A DNA stretch of 32,996 nucleotides from Pseudomonadota bacterium (GTDB lineage Bacteria; Pseudomonadota; Alphaproteobacteria; SMXQ01): positions 1-32,996 of the forward strand of contig JADFJG010000029.1 of NCBI GenBank assembly GCA_022566265.1, given 5' to 3'. Positions 1 through 7,795 of this stretch are shown here, piece by piece. The position numbers and the translations under genes are program-made. The notes under the pieces were generated by a model. The model worked only from the letters and a program-made list of their open reading frames with translations, did no database searches and was not told where the DNA came from. Each line of letters opens with the position of its first letter. The stretch's first letter is position 1.

Positions 1-1412
1 GTGAGCGCGTTCACCTTCAGTGTCGGCTGGCCGACGCCGACGGGGACGCTCTGGCCGTCCTTGCCGCAGGTGCCGACGCCGGGATCGAGGCGCATGTCGT
101 TGCCGACCATGGAGACCCGGCCGAGAACGTCGGGCCCGTTGCCGATCAGGGTCGCGCCCTTGACCGCCGGCCCGATCTTGCCGCCCTCGATCAGATAGGC
201 CTCCGACGCCGAGAACACGAACTTGCCCGAGGTGATGTCGACCTGGCCGCCGCCGAAGTTCACGGCGTAAAGGCCCTTGTCCACCGAGGCGATGATCTCT
301 TCCGGGTCATGGGATCCGGCCAGCATGAAGGTGTTGGTCATCCGCGGCATCGGCCGGTGGGCGAAGCTCTGGCGCCGGCCGTTGCCGGTCGGCGTCATGC
401 CCATCAGCCGGGCGTTCATGCGGTCTTGTATGAAGCCGACGAGGATGCCGTCGTCGATCAGTACCGTGCGCTGGCTGGGCGTGCCTTCGTCATCGACCGT
501 CAGCGAGCCGCGGCGCCCTTCCATGGTGCCGTCGTCGATGACGGTGATGCCCTTGGCGGCGACGCGGCTTCCCATCAGGCCGGAGAAGGCCGAGGTCTTC
601 TTGCGGTTGAAGTCGCCCTCCAGCCCGTGGCCGATGGCCTCGTGCAGAAGGATGCCGGGCCAGCCCGGCCCCAGCACCACGTCCATCTCGCCGGCCGGCG
701 CCGCTATCGATTCGAGCTTCACCAGGGACTGACGCAAGGCCTCGTCGACCTGCGCCTTCCAGCTTTCGGCGTCTATGAAGCTGTCGTAGAGCGCCCGCCC
801 GCCGACGCCATGGCTGCCGGTTTCCTGGCGATCACCCTCGCCGGTAACGACGCTGACATCGAGCCGCACCAACGGACGGATGTCGCCGCAGCGCTCGCCG
901 CCCGGCCGCAATATCTGGACCGCGCGCCATTCGCCCGACAACGAGACGGTGACCTGGCGCACCCTTTCATCGGCGTTGCGCGCGTAGGCGTCGATGTCGG
1001 CCAATAGCTTCACCTTGGTCTCGAAGTCGACGAGGCCCAAGGGGTTTTCGTCGGTATAAAAGGTGCGGTTGGTGCCGGGCGGCGGCGCCGCCAGCGTTCC
1101 TTGGTGGCCCCTGCTGACCGCCTTGACCGTCTTGGCGGCGCGTTCGATGGCCTCCTCGCTCAGCTCCGAGGCGTGGGCGTAGCCGGTGGCCTCATCGGCG
1201 ACGGCGCGCAGGCCGAACCCCTGGGTGGTGTCGAAGTTGGCGTTTCGGAGCCGCCCGTCATCGAAGCTCAGGCTTTCCGAGACCCGGTATTCGAGAAAGA
1301 GCTCGCCGTCATCGGCGCCGCCAAGGGCATCGTCGACGATGTTCTCGACGCGGGCGCGCGTCAGCCCGGCGCGGGTGAAGAACAACTCATCGGTAGCGGC
1401 AAGATCGGACAT
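1..1412 (-). CDS. tldD: TldD metalloprotease, C-terminus cut by window edge
   Basis: Cytosolic zinc protease of the TldD/PmbA family; TldD acts with its partner TldE on modified peptides and unfolded substrates. The 470 codons in the window translate without a stop. The family zinc motif HEAIGH lies at about residues 257-262 and the conserved GTCGKDGQ segment, which supplies the Cys zinc ligand, is near the C-terminus. E. coli TldD is about 480 residues, so only the last handful are missing at position 1. The start is the ATG at 1410-1412, with a GAGGAG ribosome site about 8 nt upstream. It is transcribed away from the oxidase genes. tldD next to cox genes is a recurrent alphaproteobacterial arrangement, although the protein has no known direct role in oxidase assembly. 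Identification is very secure. Confidence 0.95.
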   Translation of the reverse strand, partial: MSDLAATDELFFTRAGLTRARVENIVDDALGGADDGELFLEYRVSESLSFDDGRLRNANFDTTQGFGLRAVADEATGYAHASELSEEAIERAAKTVKAVSRGHQGTLAAPPPGTNRTFYTDENPLGLVDFETKVKLLADIDAYARNADERVRQVTVSLSGEWRAVQILRPGGERCGDIRPLVRLDVSVVTGEGDRQETGSHGVGGRALYDSFIDAESWKAQVDEALRQSLVKLESIAAPAGEMDVVLGPGWPGILLHEAIGHGLEGDFNRKKTSAFSGLMGSRVAAKGITVIDDGTMEGRRGSLTVDDEGTPSQRTVLIDDGILVGFIQDRMNARLMGMTPTGNGRRQSFAHRPMPRMTNTFMLAGSHDPEEIIASVDKGLYAVNFGGGQVDITSGKFVFSASEAYLIEGGKIGPAVKGATLIGNGPDVLGRVSMVGNDMRLDPGVGTCGKDGQSVPVGVGQPTLKVNAL

Positions 1413-1477
1413 GGCAAGCTCCTCGAAGTACGGTCTTTGAACCGGCCCGGCATCGAGGCCGGAGTGTGCTCTAGGCA

Positions 1478-1486
1478 CATATAGGG
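1478..1486 (-). promoter_or_regulatory. Possible -10 element of tldD promoter
   Basis: On the minus strand this reads CCCTATATG, about 65 nt upstream of the tldD start codon. It resembles the CCCCTATAT boxes upstream of both oxidase operons. No convincing -35 hexamer was found at the right distance, so this is a weak call. Confidence 0.3.
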
Positions 1487-1908
1487 AAGTTAACACCCGA
1501 ATTCAGCCGCAACCTTTGTGGCCGGCAAGGGAAACTGGAAATCATTACCCCCGGCCCTATGCCGACGCCTATAAACAGGCCCTATTATAAGGTGTACGCG
1601 GGCCCGGCTTTCGGGAGATATATCATGCCAGGCAAGGGGGCCCATCGCCGCCAACCACGCCCGGTGACGCGCGGAAAATGCCGGCAAATCAGCGCCTTGC
1701 GATATAGGTAACTTAACTTACTTGGCGGCGGCGAAACAATCTGCTATCCGCGAGGCTCAAGGCGCCGTATCCGACCGGGATCGCGGACAACTTCCGGCGC
1801 CCTCGGCGGGGTGTTGGTTTGGCTTGAGACCCGGCCGTCTCTTGGTGTAGTTTGCGCGTCCGATGCCTTGGGGCGAAGGTCCAGTTGCCGTTTTGGCCAG
1901 GGGGAAGA

Positions 1909-1943
1909 GATGAGGCTTGCGCGATTATTGCGATCCCCTATAT
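1909..1943 (+). promoter_or_regulatory. Promoter-like element upstream of the coxMNOP-like operon
   Basis: The block GATGAGGCTTGCGCGAT (1909-1925) is followed after 9 nt by CCCCTATAT (1935-1943). The same 17-nt block and 9-nt box occur at 8019-8052 upstream of coxB, there with an 8-nt gap. Read as a housekeeping promoter, CTTGCG is the -35 and TATATG the -10 with a 17-nt spacer. The CTTG...CCCC-TAT arrangement also resembles alphaproteobacterial heat-shock sigma promoters, so the sigma factor cannot be decided. The untranslated leader to coxM would be about 290 nt. Confidence 0.6.
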
Positions 1944-2013
1944 GTAAGCCGGGGAGGGGGCATGTGTAAGCGGGGCAGGAGGTTTTCCGTCGACTCACTT
2001 AAGGAATTCAAAC

Positions 2014-2127
2014 ATGAAGCTACGGGTCCGGCCTCGTAACCACGCCTGGAACCGGGCGGCCTTCATGTTAACGATGCTTTCACGCCGCGCGGGGTATTTG
2101 AGTGGCGTGTCCCTCGGCTCGGTATGA
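2014..2127 (+). CDS. Possible 37-residue leader ORF upstream of coxM
   Basis: ATG at 2014 has AAGGA 8 nt upstream and the frame runs to TGA at 2125-2127, giving a basic peptide beginning MKLRVRPRNHAW. It lies inside the predicted long leader of the coxMNOP-like operon. Its start region CATGAAGCT (2013-2021) is perfectly complementary to AGCTTCATG (2127-2135) just at its stop codon, so translation could be affected by folding. No homologue is recognised, and a short ORF in high-GC DNA may be chance. Treat it as a candidate leader peptide only. Confidence 0.25.
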   Translation: MKLRVRPRNHAWNRAAFMLTMLSRRAGYLSGVSLGSV

Positions 2128-2134
2128 GCTTCAT

Positions 2135-2171
2135 GCCCGGGTTCGGGCTCTAAGGCGCCTCGATTAGAGCC
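2135..2171 (+). repeat. Two overlapping, mutually exclusive inverted repeats before coxM
   Basis: Hairpin A has arms GCCCG (2135-2139) and CGGGC (2144-2148) with a 4-nt loop. Hairpin B has arms GGCTCTAA (2146-2153) and TTAGAGCC (2164-2171) around a 10-nt loop. They share bases 2146-2148, so they cannot both form fully. No T-run follows either one, so neither is a classical terminator. They could act as an attenuator-like switch in the coxM leader, but that is inference. Confidence 0.4.
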
Positions 2172-2237
2172 AGGTCCTTCGATTTCATGTCTGTGGCCTT
2201 TCTCCGCGGCTTTTCAAGGTGAAGGATGAGTTAAGGG

Positions 2238-3113
2238 ATGGTTGTAGTATACGCACTGATTTTGGTGGCCGTCGGCACTGTCGCATTCCACATTTTTAGC
2301 CCCTGGTGGTCGACGGAGATTGCCTCGAATTGGGGCTACATCGATACGACGATCGACATCACCTTCTGGGTCACCGGGGTCGTTTTCATCGCCGTCATGT
2401 TGTTCATGGCCTATTGCGTGTGGCGCTACCGGTACAAGGCGGGAAGGCGGGCGGCGTACGAGCCGGAGAACACCAAGATGGAGTTGTGGCTCACCGGCTT
2501 GACCACGGTGGGCGTCATCGTGATGTTGACCCCCGGTTTGTTCGTATGGAACGACTTCGTCACCGTCCCGGAAGGGGCGGCGGAGTTCGAGGTCATGGGC
2601 CAGCAATGGCAGTGGAGCTACCGTTTCCCCGGCAAGGACGGCGTGTTGGGCACCACCGACGTCCGCAAGATCAGCGATGAAAACCCGTTTGGCCTGAATC
2701 CGGACGATCCCAACGGAAAAGACGATGTCCTGGTGGAAGGCGACGAGTTACATCTGCCGCTGGATCAGCCGGTCAAGGTGTTGCTCCGTTCGATAGACGT
2801 CCTGCACGATTTCTATGTGCCCGAGTTCCGGGCCAAGATGGATCTGGTGCCCGGTCAGGTCACCTATTTCTGGTTCACCCCCATCAGGACCGGGACATTC
2901 GATATCCTCTGCTTCGAGTTATGCGGTGTCGGGCACCATACCATGCGTGGCAAGGTCGTGATCGAGGAGGAGAGTGCCTATAAGGCGTGGTTGGAAAAGC
3001 AGCCGACCTTCGCCAAGTCGATGGCCAAAGCCGGGACAGGCGGCGGGGATGGGTTGAAACTGGTCTCGAGCGGGGGCGAGGCGGTGACCGCCGGGGGAGA
3101 ATCCGCGCGATGA
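2238..3113 (+). CDS. coxM: Alternative cytochrome c oxidase subunit II (CoxM-like)
   Basis: Carries the CuA centre that accepts electrons from cytochrome c. The CuA motif is complete: H190, then C225-x-E227-x-C229-x3-H233-x2-M236. The aromatic electron-entry segment GQQWQWSYRFPG is at about 121-132. Three hydrophobic segments (about 3-20, 42-60, 84-104) precede the periplasmic cupredoxin domain, one more than the usual mature two, so the first may be an uncleaved signal anchor. The start ATG has GAAGGA 11 nt upstream; the AAGGG directly abutting it is too close to be the ribosome site. The C-terminal 30 residues are Gly/Ala-rich. It heads the operon with the subunit I gene 49 nt downstream. 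Its CuA sequence (CFELCGVGHH) differs from CoxB at 8100, consistent with a separate coxMNOP-type lineage. Confidence 0.9.
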   Translation: MVVVYALILVAVGTVAFHIFSPWWSTEIASNWGYIDTTIDITFWVTGVVFIAVMLFMAYCVWRYRYKAGRRAAYEPENTKMELWLTGLTTVGVIVMLTPGLFVWNDFVTVPEGAAEFEVMGQQWQWSYRFPGKDGVLGTTDVRKISDENPFGLNPDDPNGKDDVLVEGDELHLPLDQPVKVLLRSIDVLHDFYVPEFRAKMDLVPGQVTYFWFTPIRTGTFDILCFELCGVGHHTMRGKVVIEEESAYKAWLEKQPTFAKSMAKAGTGGGDGLKLVSSGGEAVTAGGESAR

Positions 3114-3162
3114 GACCGCAACCGTTGGAACCTGATGAAAGTAAAGCCAAGAGGGTATTTTA

Positions 3163-4950
3163 ATGGCCTATGTCGCACCTGGTGAAACCAGCCTTGTCCC
3201 GCCCGCCGAGGTCGCCGAGGTAGATCTCTATCATGCGAAAAGCTGGATAACGAAATACGTCTTTTCCCAAGACGCCAAGGTCATCGCCATCCAATACGCA
3301 TTCACGGCGATCGCCATCGGGTTGGTGGCCCTGGTATTGTCGTGGTTGATGCGGCTGCAGTTGGGCTTCCCCGATACCTTCTCCATCATCGAGCCGAGCC
3401 AATACTACCAATTCATCACCATGCACGGCATGATCATGGTGATTTACCTGTTAACGGCGCTGTTCCTCGGCGGTTTCGGCAACTACCTGATCCCGCTTAT
3501 GGTCGGCGCCCGCGATATGGTTTTCCCCTTCGTGAATATGGTCAGTTACTGGGTCTATCTTCTTGCCGTGCTGGTGCTGATAGCGAGCTTCTTCGTGCCG
3601 GGCGGACCCACCGGCGCCGGCTGGACGCTGTATCCGCCCCAGTCCATCACCGCCGGCACGCCGGGGTCGGAGGGGGGCATCGTTCTGATGCTCGTCTCCC
3701 TCGCTTTGTTCATCGTCGGTTTCACCATGGGTGGGTTGAACTACGTGGTCACGGTGCTGCAGGCGCGCACCCGGGGGATGTCGCTGATGCGCATGCCCTT
3801 GACGGTATGGGGCATTTTCATCGCCACCATCCTGGCGCTGTTGGCCTTCCCCGCCTTGTTCGTCGGCGCCGTGATGATGACCTTGGACAAGCTGCTTGGC
3901 ACCAGCTTCTTCATGCCGGCGATGATCTCGCTGGGGGAACAGCTCGAGTACGATGGCGGCAACCCGCTGTTGTTTCAGCACCTGTTCTGGTTTTTCGGCC
4001 ATCCCGAGGTCTACATCGTCGCCCTGCCGGCCTTCGGCATCGTCTCCGATCTGATCAGCGTCCATGCCAGAAGGAACATCTTCGGCTATCGGATGATGGT
4101 CTGGGCGCTCGTGGCGATCGGCGCGCTTAGCTTCATCGTCTGGGCGCATCACATGTACGTCAGCGGCATGAACCCATGGTTCGGGTTCTTTTTCGCCACC
4201 ACCACGCTCATTATCGCCATCCCCACCGCGCTCAAGGTCTACAACTGGACGCTGACCTTGTGGAAGGGCAACATCCAACTCACGGTGCCGATGCTTTTCG
4301 CCATCGGCTTCATCGTCACCTTCCTGAACGGCGGTATCACCGGCCTGTTCCTCGGCAATGTCGTCGTCGATGTGCCGCTTTCGGACACCATGTTCGTGGT
4401 GGCGCATTTCCATATGGTGATGGGCGTGGCGCCGCTTATGGTCATTTTCGGGGCGATATACCATTGGTACCCCTTGATAACCGGGCGAATGTACGATGAA
4501 GCGCTGGGCCAAATTCACTTCTGGGTCACCTTCGTCGGCGCCTATACGATATTCCTGCCCATCCACTATCTGGGCTTCCTCGGCGTGCCGCGCCGCTATT
4601 TCGAAATGGGAGACACCAGCTTCATCCCGGAATCGGCGGCGACGCTGAACGCGTTCGTCACCGTCGTGGCGCTGATCGTCGGCTTCGCCCAGTTGGTGTT
4701 CTTCTACAACATGGCGCGGAGCTATACGAAGGGCAAAATTGCCGGCCGCAACCCGTGGAAGGCCAACTCGCTGGAATGGCAAACCGAAGAGTTCCCGCCG
4801 GGACACGGCAATTTCGGCGCGACGCTGCCGCTGGTCTATCGCTGGCCTTATTCTTATGGCGTGCCGGGCGTCGCCGAGGATTACCTGCCGCAAAACGTTC
4901 CGCCGGATGAGGTCGTCACCGACGAAGGCCCCGGGGCCTCGGGCGCCTAG
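3163..4950 (+). CDS. coxN: Alternative heme-copper oxidase subunit I (CoxN-like)
   Basis: Catalytic heme-copper subunit, 595 residues, about twelve membrane helices. Heme a ligands are H88 and H417, the heme a3 ligand is H415, and CuB ligands are H280, H329 and H330. Y284 in HPEVY is the cross-linking tyrosine and E282 the type-A1 D-channel glutamate. D118 and N125 keep the D-channel entrance, and K358 the K-channel. This full set marks an oxygen reductase, not a nitric oxide reductase. The Mg/Mn-site histidine, normally in HDTYYVVAHFH, is Ser here (S407-D408 in the segment SDTMFVVAHFH), and the Asn after N125 is Met. The Pro-Glu-rich C-terminal tail is cytoplasmic. The ribosome site GAGGG precedes the ATG. 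It forms an operon with coxM upstream and two subunit-III-like genes downstream, matching the coxMNOP layout of rhizobia. Confidence 0.93.
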   Translation: MAYVAPGETSLVPPAEVAEVDLYHAKSWITKYVFSQDAKVIAIQYAFTAIAIGLVALVLSWLMRLQLGFPDTFSIIEPSQYYQFITMHGMIMVIYLLTALFLGGFGNYLIPLMVGARDMVFPFVNMVSYWVYLLAVLVLIASFFVPGGPTGAGWTLYPPQSITAGTPGSEGGIVLMLVSLALFIVGFTMGGLNYVVTVLQARTRGMSLMRMPLTVWGIFIATILALLAFPALFVGAVMMTLDKLLGTSFFMPAMISLGEQLEYDGGNPLLFQHLFWFFGHPEVYIVALPAFGIVSDLISVHARRNIFGYRMMVWALVAIGALSFIVWAHHMYVSGMNPWFGFFFATTTLIIAIPTALKVYNWTLTLWKGNIQLTVPMLFAIGFIVTFLNGGITGLFLGNVVVDVPLSDTMFVVAHFHMVMGVAPLMVIFGAIYHWYPLITGRMYDEALGQIHFWVTFVGAYTIFLPIHYLGFLGVPRRYFEMGDTSFIPESAATLNAFVTVVALIVGFAQLVFFYNMARSYTKGKIAGRNPWKANSLEWQTEEFPPGHGNFGATLPLVYRWPYSYGVPGVAEDYLPQNVPPDEVVTDEGPGASGA

Positions 4951-4961
4951 GCAGCCGATCG

Positions 4962-5579
4962 GTGGGTTTTCTCGCTCATCTGACGGAGAAGCCCTGGCTG
5001 GAGGGAGAGAGCCAGGGCGTCGACACCGACGGCGGGGGCATTTTTTCCCTACCGACGCCGCAGATCGGCCTACGGGTGTTTCTCATCGTGGCCACGGTGC
5101 TGTTCACGCTCTTTATCGTCGCCTACACGGATCGGATGGTGGTTGCAGACTGGCGTCCCATGCCCGAGCCGTGGCTGTTGTGGGTGAACACCGCGTTACT
5201 GATCGCCAGCAGCGTGGCGTTGCACGGGGCGTGGGTTGGCGCCGATCGGGGACGGATAGACGATGTCAGGGCAGGGCTGTATGCGGCGGGCGTTTTCGCC
5301 TTTGCCTTCCTGGCCGGACAGATTTTGGCATGGCAACAACTGGTCGCCATGGGTTATTTCGCGGCGTCGAACCCGGCCAACGCCTTCTTCTACCTGTTCA
5401 CCGCGTTGCACGCGTTGCACCTGTTGGGCGGCCTGGTGGCCTGGGGCAGGACCACCGCCAAGGTGAGGCGCGGATTGGCGCCGGGCCAAGTCCACCTCAG
5501 CGTCGAGTTATGCGCCATTTACTGGCATTTCCTGCTGGTGGTCTGGCTGGTACTGTTTGGTCTGCTGTTGTTGACGTAA
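4962..5579 (+). CDS. coxO: Subunit-III-like oxidase protein, short form (CoxO-like)
   Basis: A 205-residue integral membrane protein with five predicted helices, compared with seven in full-length subunit III. Family signatures include the Ala/His-rich helix FTALHALHLLGG and the last helix with IYWHFLLVVW, comparable to the WYWHFVDVVW of standard CoxC. It probably flanks subunit I and supports proton uptake and stability. The start is GTG at 4962, 11 nt after the coxN stop; the preceding ribosome site is weak (no clear GGAGG), so translational coupling to coxN is likely. Placement between subunit I and another subunit-III gene matches coxMNOP order. The symbol is assigned by position and family, not by search. 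Confidence 0.8.
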   Translation: MGFLAHLTEKPWLEGESQGVDTDGGGIFSLPTPQIGLRVFLIVATVLFTLFIVAYTDRMVVADWRPMPEPWLLWVNTALLIASSVALHGAWVGADRGRIDDVRAGLYAAGVFAFAFLAGQILAWQQLVAMGYFAASNPANAFFYLFTALHALHLLGGLVAWGRTTAKVRRGLAPGQVHLSVELCAIYWHFLLVVWLVLFGLLLLT

Positions 5580-5595
5580 GGAGGACGAGGAGCAC

Positions 5596-6321
5596 ATGAC
5601 ACAAGCCGAGGCGACAAATACGGGAGAAGCACTGGCGCCGCCCGATGGTTTGGGGGGCGTCGTCGCCGACTGGTCGTCGGACCAGCGGGCGTTCAAGAAG
5701 GTCCCCTGGGGCAAGGCGATGATGTGGATCTTCCTCCTCAGCGACACCTTCATCTTCAGCATTTTCTTGCTGTCCTACATGACGGTGCGGATGTCGACGA
5801 CGGTGCCTTGGCCCTACCCCAGCGAGATTTTCGCGTTGAGTTTTGGCGGCGAGCCCATCCCTCTCATCCTCATCGCCATCATGACCTTTATCCTCATCAC
5901 CAGCAGCGGCACGATGGTCCTGGCCGTCAATTACGGCTATCGAAGTGACCGTGTCAGAACCATGATCTACTTGGTGATTACGGCACTGTTCGGCGCCACC
6001 TTCGTCGGCATGCAGGCCTTCGAGTGGACCAAGCTGATCGTCGAGGAGGGCGTGCGTCCCTGGACCAACCCCTTCGGCGCGCCCCAGTTCGGCTCGGTCT
6101 TTTTCATGATCACCGGCTTCCACGGCTTTCACGTCTCGGTCGGCGTGCTCTTCCTGTTCATCATTGCCCGCAAGGTTTGGCGGGGAGATTTCGACACCGG
6201 GAAGCGCGGCTTTTTCACCAGCCGCAAGGGAAACTACCAGACCGTCGAAATCATGGGCCTTTATTGGCACTTCGTCGATCTGGTGTGGGTCTTCATCTTC
6301 GCATTCTTTTATCTTTGGTAA
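5596..6321 (+). CDS. coxP: Second subunit-III-like oxidase protein (CoxP-like)
   Basis: A 241-residue heme-copper oxidase subunit III family protein with five predicted helices and a soluble N-terminal stretch of about 45 residues. Signatures are GFHGFHVSVGVLFL in helix four and GLYWHFVDLVWVFIF in the last helix, the same motifs as CoxC at 12478. The position corresponding to the conserved helix-3 glutamate (SEVMFF in CoxC) reads SDTFIF, an Asp substitution. A strong AAGGAGG ribosome site precedes the ATG, and the gene lies 16 nt after coxO. Two distinct subunit-III-like genes in one operon is the hallmark of the coxMNOP type. Confidence 0.87.
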   Translation: MTQAEATNTGEALAPPDGLGGVVADWSSDQRAFKKVPWGKAMMWIFLLSDTFIFSIFLLSYMTVRMSTTVPWPYPSEIFALSFGGEPIPLILIAIMTFILITSSGTMVLAVNYGYRSDRVRTMIYLVITALFGATFVGMQAFEWTKLIVEEGVRPWTNPFGAPQFGSVFFMITGFHGFHVSVGVLFLFIIARKVWRGDFDTGKRGFFTSRKGNYQTVEIMGLYWHFVDLVWVFIFAFFYLW

Positions 6322-6331
6322 GGCTTGAAAC

Positions 6332-6691
6332 ATGGCAAACACAGAGCCACACGCTGAGGCAACCGCGGATGCACCCCCGGAAGGCCAACAGCATCCCCTT
6401 GGCATCTATATCAAGATCTGGGCGTTGCTGTTTGTTCTCAGCACGTGTTCCTATCTCGTCGACTACCTCCAATTCCAAGGTTACCTCAGGTGGTCTCTGA
6501 TCATCCTGTTCATGCTGTTGAAGGCGGGGCTGATCGTCGCCGTCTTCATGCACATGATGTGGGAGCGCCTGGCCCTGCTATATGCCATTCTGATACCGCC
6601 GATCCTGGTGATGGTGTTCTTGTTCCTGATGACGCACGAAGCCGACAACACCTTCTCGTTACGGGGCATATTCTTCGGCGCGGGACCCTGA
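6332..6691 (+). CDS. Cytochrome c oxidase subunit IV-like (CyoD/COX4_pro type)
   Basis: A 119-residue protein with three predicted helices: about 28-47, 53-73 and 80-101. The central segment LLKAGLIVAVFMHMMWE is the recognisable signature of prokaryotic subunit IV proteins, which occur in caa3 and alternative aa3 oxidases and help hold CuB during assembly. The N-terminus is hydrophilic (Ala/Glu/Pro-rich) and cytoplasmic. It follows coxP by 10 nt and closes the recognisable oxidase subunits of this operon. The TGA stop lies beside a 16-bp tandem duplication (6690-6721). Confidence 0.85.
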   Translation: MANTEPHAEATADAPPEGQQHPLGIYIKIWALLFVLSTCSYLVDYLQFQGYLRWSLIILFMLLKAGLIVAVFMHMMWERLALLYAILIPPILVMVFLFLMTHEADNTFSLRGIFFGAGP

Positions 6692-6909
6692 AGCCTTACG
6701 CCGCGGAAGCCTTACGCCGCGCCGCCTCTACGCTGACCGTCGGGGGGTTGATTTCGCCGGCCTTGGCCCATGGTTCCGTCGGCGTCGAGACCTCGGTGGG
6801 CTTCGGGCCATTGATTTTCCTGGCGGTTGGGTTCGCGGTCGTCGTTGTCCTGTTGGCCGAGAAGAAGTGGCGCAAGCGCAAGCAAAAGCGCGCCGACATC
6901 GGTCGATAA
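6688..6909 (+). CDS. Small single-pass membrane protein, start uncertain
   Basis: The frame ending at TAA 6907-6909 encodes a plausible short secreted or membrane protein. It has a basic n-region with two Arg, a hydrophobic stretch ending in SPALA (signal-peptidase-like), a short linker, one hydrophobic helix GPLIFLAVGFAVVVVLLA, and a highly basic tail (EKKWRKRKQKR). No ATG or GTG suits this product. A CTG at 6688 would give a CTGA overlap with the preceding stop and 73 residues; a TTG at 6748 would drop the signal segment. The region contains a 16-bp tandem duplication that may have changed the original start. No family is recognised. It is probably the last gene of the coxMNOP-like operon. 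Confidence 0.45.
   Translation: MKPYAAEALRRAASTLTVGGLISPALAHGSVGVETSVGFGPLIFLAVGFAVVVVLLAEKKWRKRKQKRADIGR
6690..6721 (+). repeat. Perfect 16-bp tandem duplication
   Basis: GAAGCCTTACGCCGCG occurs twice without a gap (6690-6705 and 6706-6721), covering the stop of the subunit IV gene and the beginning of the next small ORF. Because 16 is not a multiple of three, it shifts the downstream frame relative to any upstream start. Confidence 0.9.
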
Positions 6910-6988
6910 CGGCATCGCTTCGCGCCCGGCGACGCTTAGCTTACCTTTTCAGCATCTACGGATAGTGCTCCAGGACTAATGGCTTGGC

Positions 6989-7795
6989 TCAGCGCTCCAC
7001 GACCTTGCGGTACAGATGCCAGGTCGCATGTCCGAGCACCGGCATGACGACGGCGAGGCCGAAGAGAAAGGGCAAGGCGCCGATCACCAGGGCGCCGGCG
7101 ACGATGAAACCCCACATCGCCATCATCACCGGGTTGGCGATAACCGACCTTACCGATGTATGAATCGCCGTCATGGCGCTGATGTCCCGTTCTATTAGCA
7201 TCGGAAAGGACACCACGCTGATGGCCAACACCAAGACGGCGAAGAGGAAGCCGACGCCGCAGCCGACGATTATGAGCCCCCAGCCGGCGGGGGTGGTGAA
7301 AATCTGGCGCGCGAACTCCTCGATCGACGCCGGCGCCGCGGCGCCGAAAAACAGCTCGTAAATTCCCAGCGCCGAGCCCAACCAGGAGAAGTAGAGCGCC
7401 ATCATCACGATGCTGAGCGTCACGATGGCGCCAATGGAGGGGGATCGGAGAACGTCGAAGGCGTGTTTCCAGGCGATATCGAGACCGAGTTCGCGGCGGC
7501 GGCTCAACTCGTACAAGCCGATCGCCGCCAACGGGCCGAGCAGGGCGAATCCGGCGAGGATTGGAAAGATCAGCGGCAGTATGTCGTAGCCGGCCGTAAG
7601 CCTGATCAAGATGAGACCGACGATGGGATACAAGAAGACAAGGAGAAGAATGTGGCTTGGCTTGGCCTTGAAGTCGTCGAGCCCCTTGACCAAAACTTCC
7701 CTCAGGTCCGCCGGGCCGATCTTGCGGATCATCGGTCGATCGGGGCTCGCGCCAGTGTCGGCGACCGCCTTTTCGTCCGCCATTTCATCCGCCAT
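6989..7795 (-). CDS. DUF2189-family integral membrane protein
   Basis: A 268-residue protein with about six hydrophobic helices. Its N-terminal signature, a charged region followed by DLREVLVKGLDDFKAKPSHIL and then LAGFALLGPLAAIGLYELSRR, is typical of the DUF2189 family, membrane proteins often found near cytochrome oxidase genes but with no established biochemical role. The ATG at 7795 has an AGGAGG ribosome site 8 nt upstream. An in-frame ATG four codons further in is a less favoured alternative. It is convergent with the coxMNOP-like operon and divergent from coxB, so it separates the two oxidase operons. A role in oxidase biogenesis is only suggested by location. Confidence 0.8.
   Translation of the reverse strand: MADEMADEKAVADTGASPDRPMIRKIGPADLREVLVKGLDDFKAKPSHILLLVFLYPIVGLILIRLTAGYDILPLIFPILAGFALLGPLAAIGLYELSRRRELGLDIAWKHAFDVLRSPSIGAIVTLSIVMMALYFSWLGSALGIYELFFGAAAPASIEEFARQIFTTPAGWGLIIVGCGVGFLFAVLVLAISVVSFPMLIERDISAMTAIHTSVRSVIANPVMMAMWGFIVAGALVIGALPFLFGLAVVMPVLGHATWHLYRKVVER

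Larger units (their letters stand above)
1413..2237. other. Long divergent intergenic region between tldD and coxM
   Basis: This stretch of 825 bases separates divergently transcribed genes. The half next to tldD (about 1490-1740) shows no convincing gene or RNA. The half next to coxM contains a promoter-like element (1909-1943), a possible 37-residue ORF (2014-2127) and a set of inverted repeats (2013-2171), each listed separately. The ORFs that can be drawn on the minus strand here (1490-1687 and 1744-1998) lack ribosome sites and have low-complexity, Arg/Pro-rich translations, so they are not called. Confidence 0.6.

Noticed and set aside
1744-1998. 84-residue minus-strand ORF in the tldD-coxM gap
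   Set aside because: No ribosome site, Arg/Pro-rich composition, and it overlaps the shared promoter element of the opposite strand.
3163-4950. Nitric oxide reductase instead of oxygen reductase for the alternative subunit I
   Set aside because: The cross-linking Tyr in HPEVY, the D-channel and K-channel residues and a complete CuA subunit II are present, which marks an oxygen reductase.
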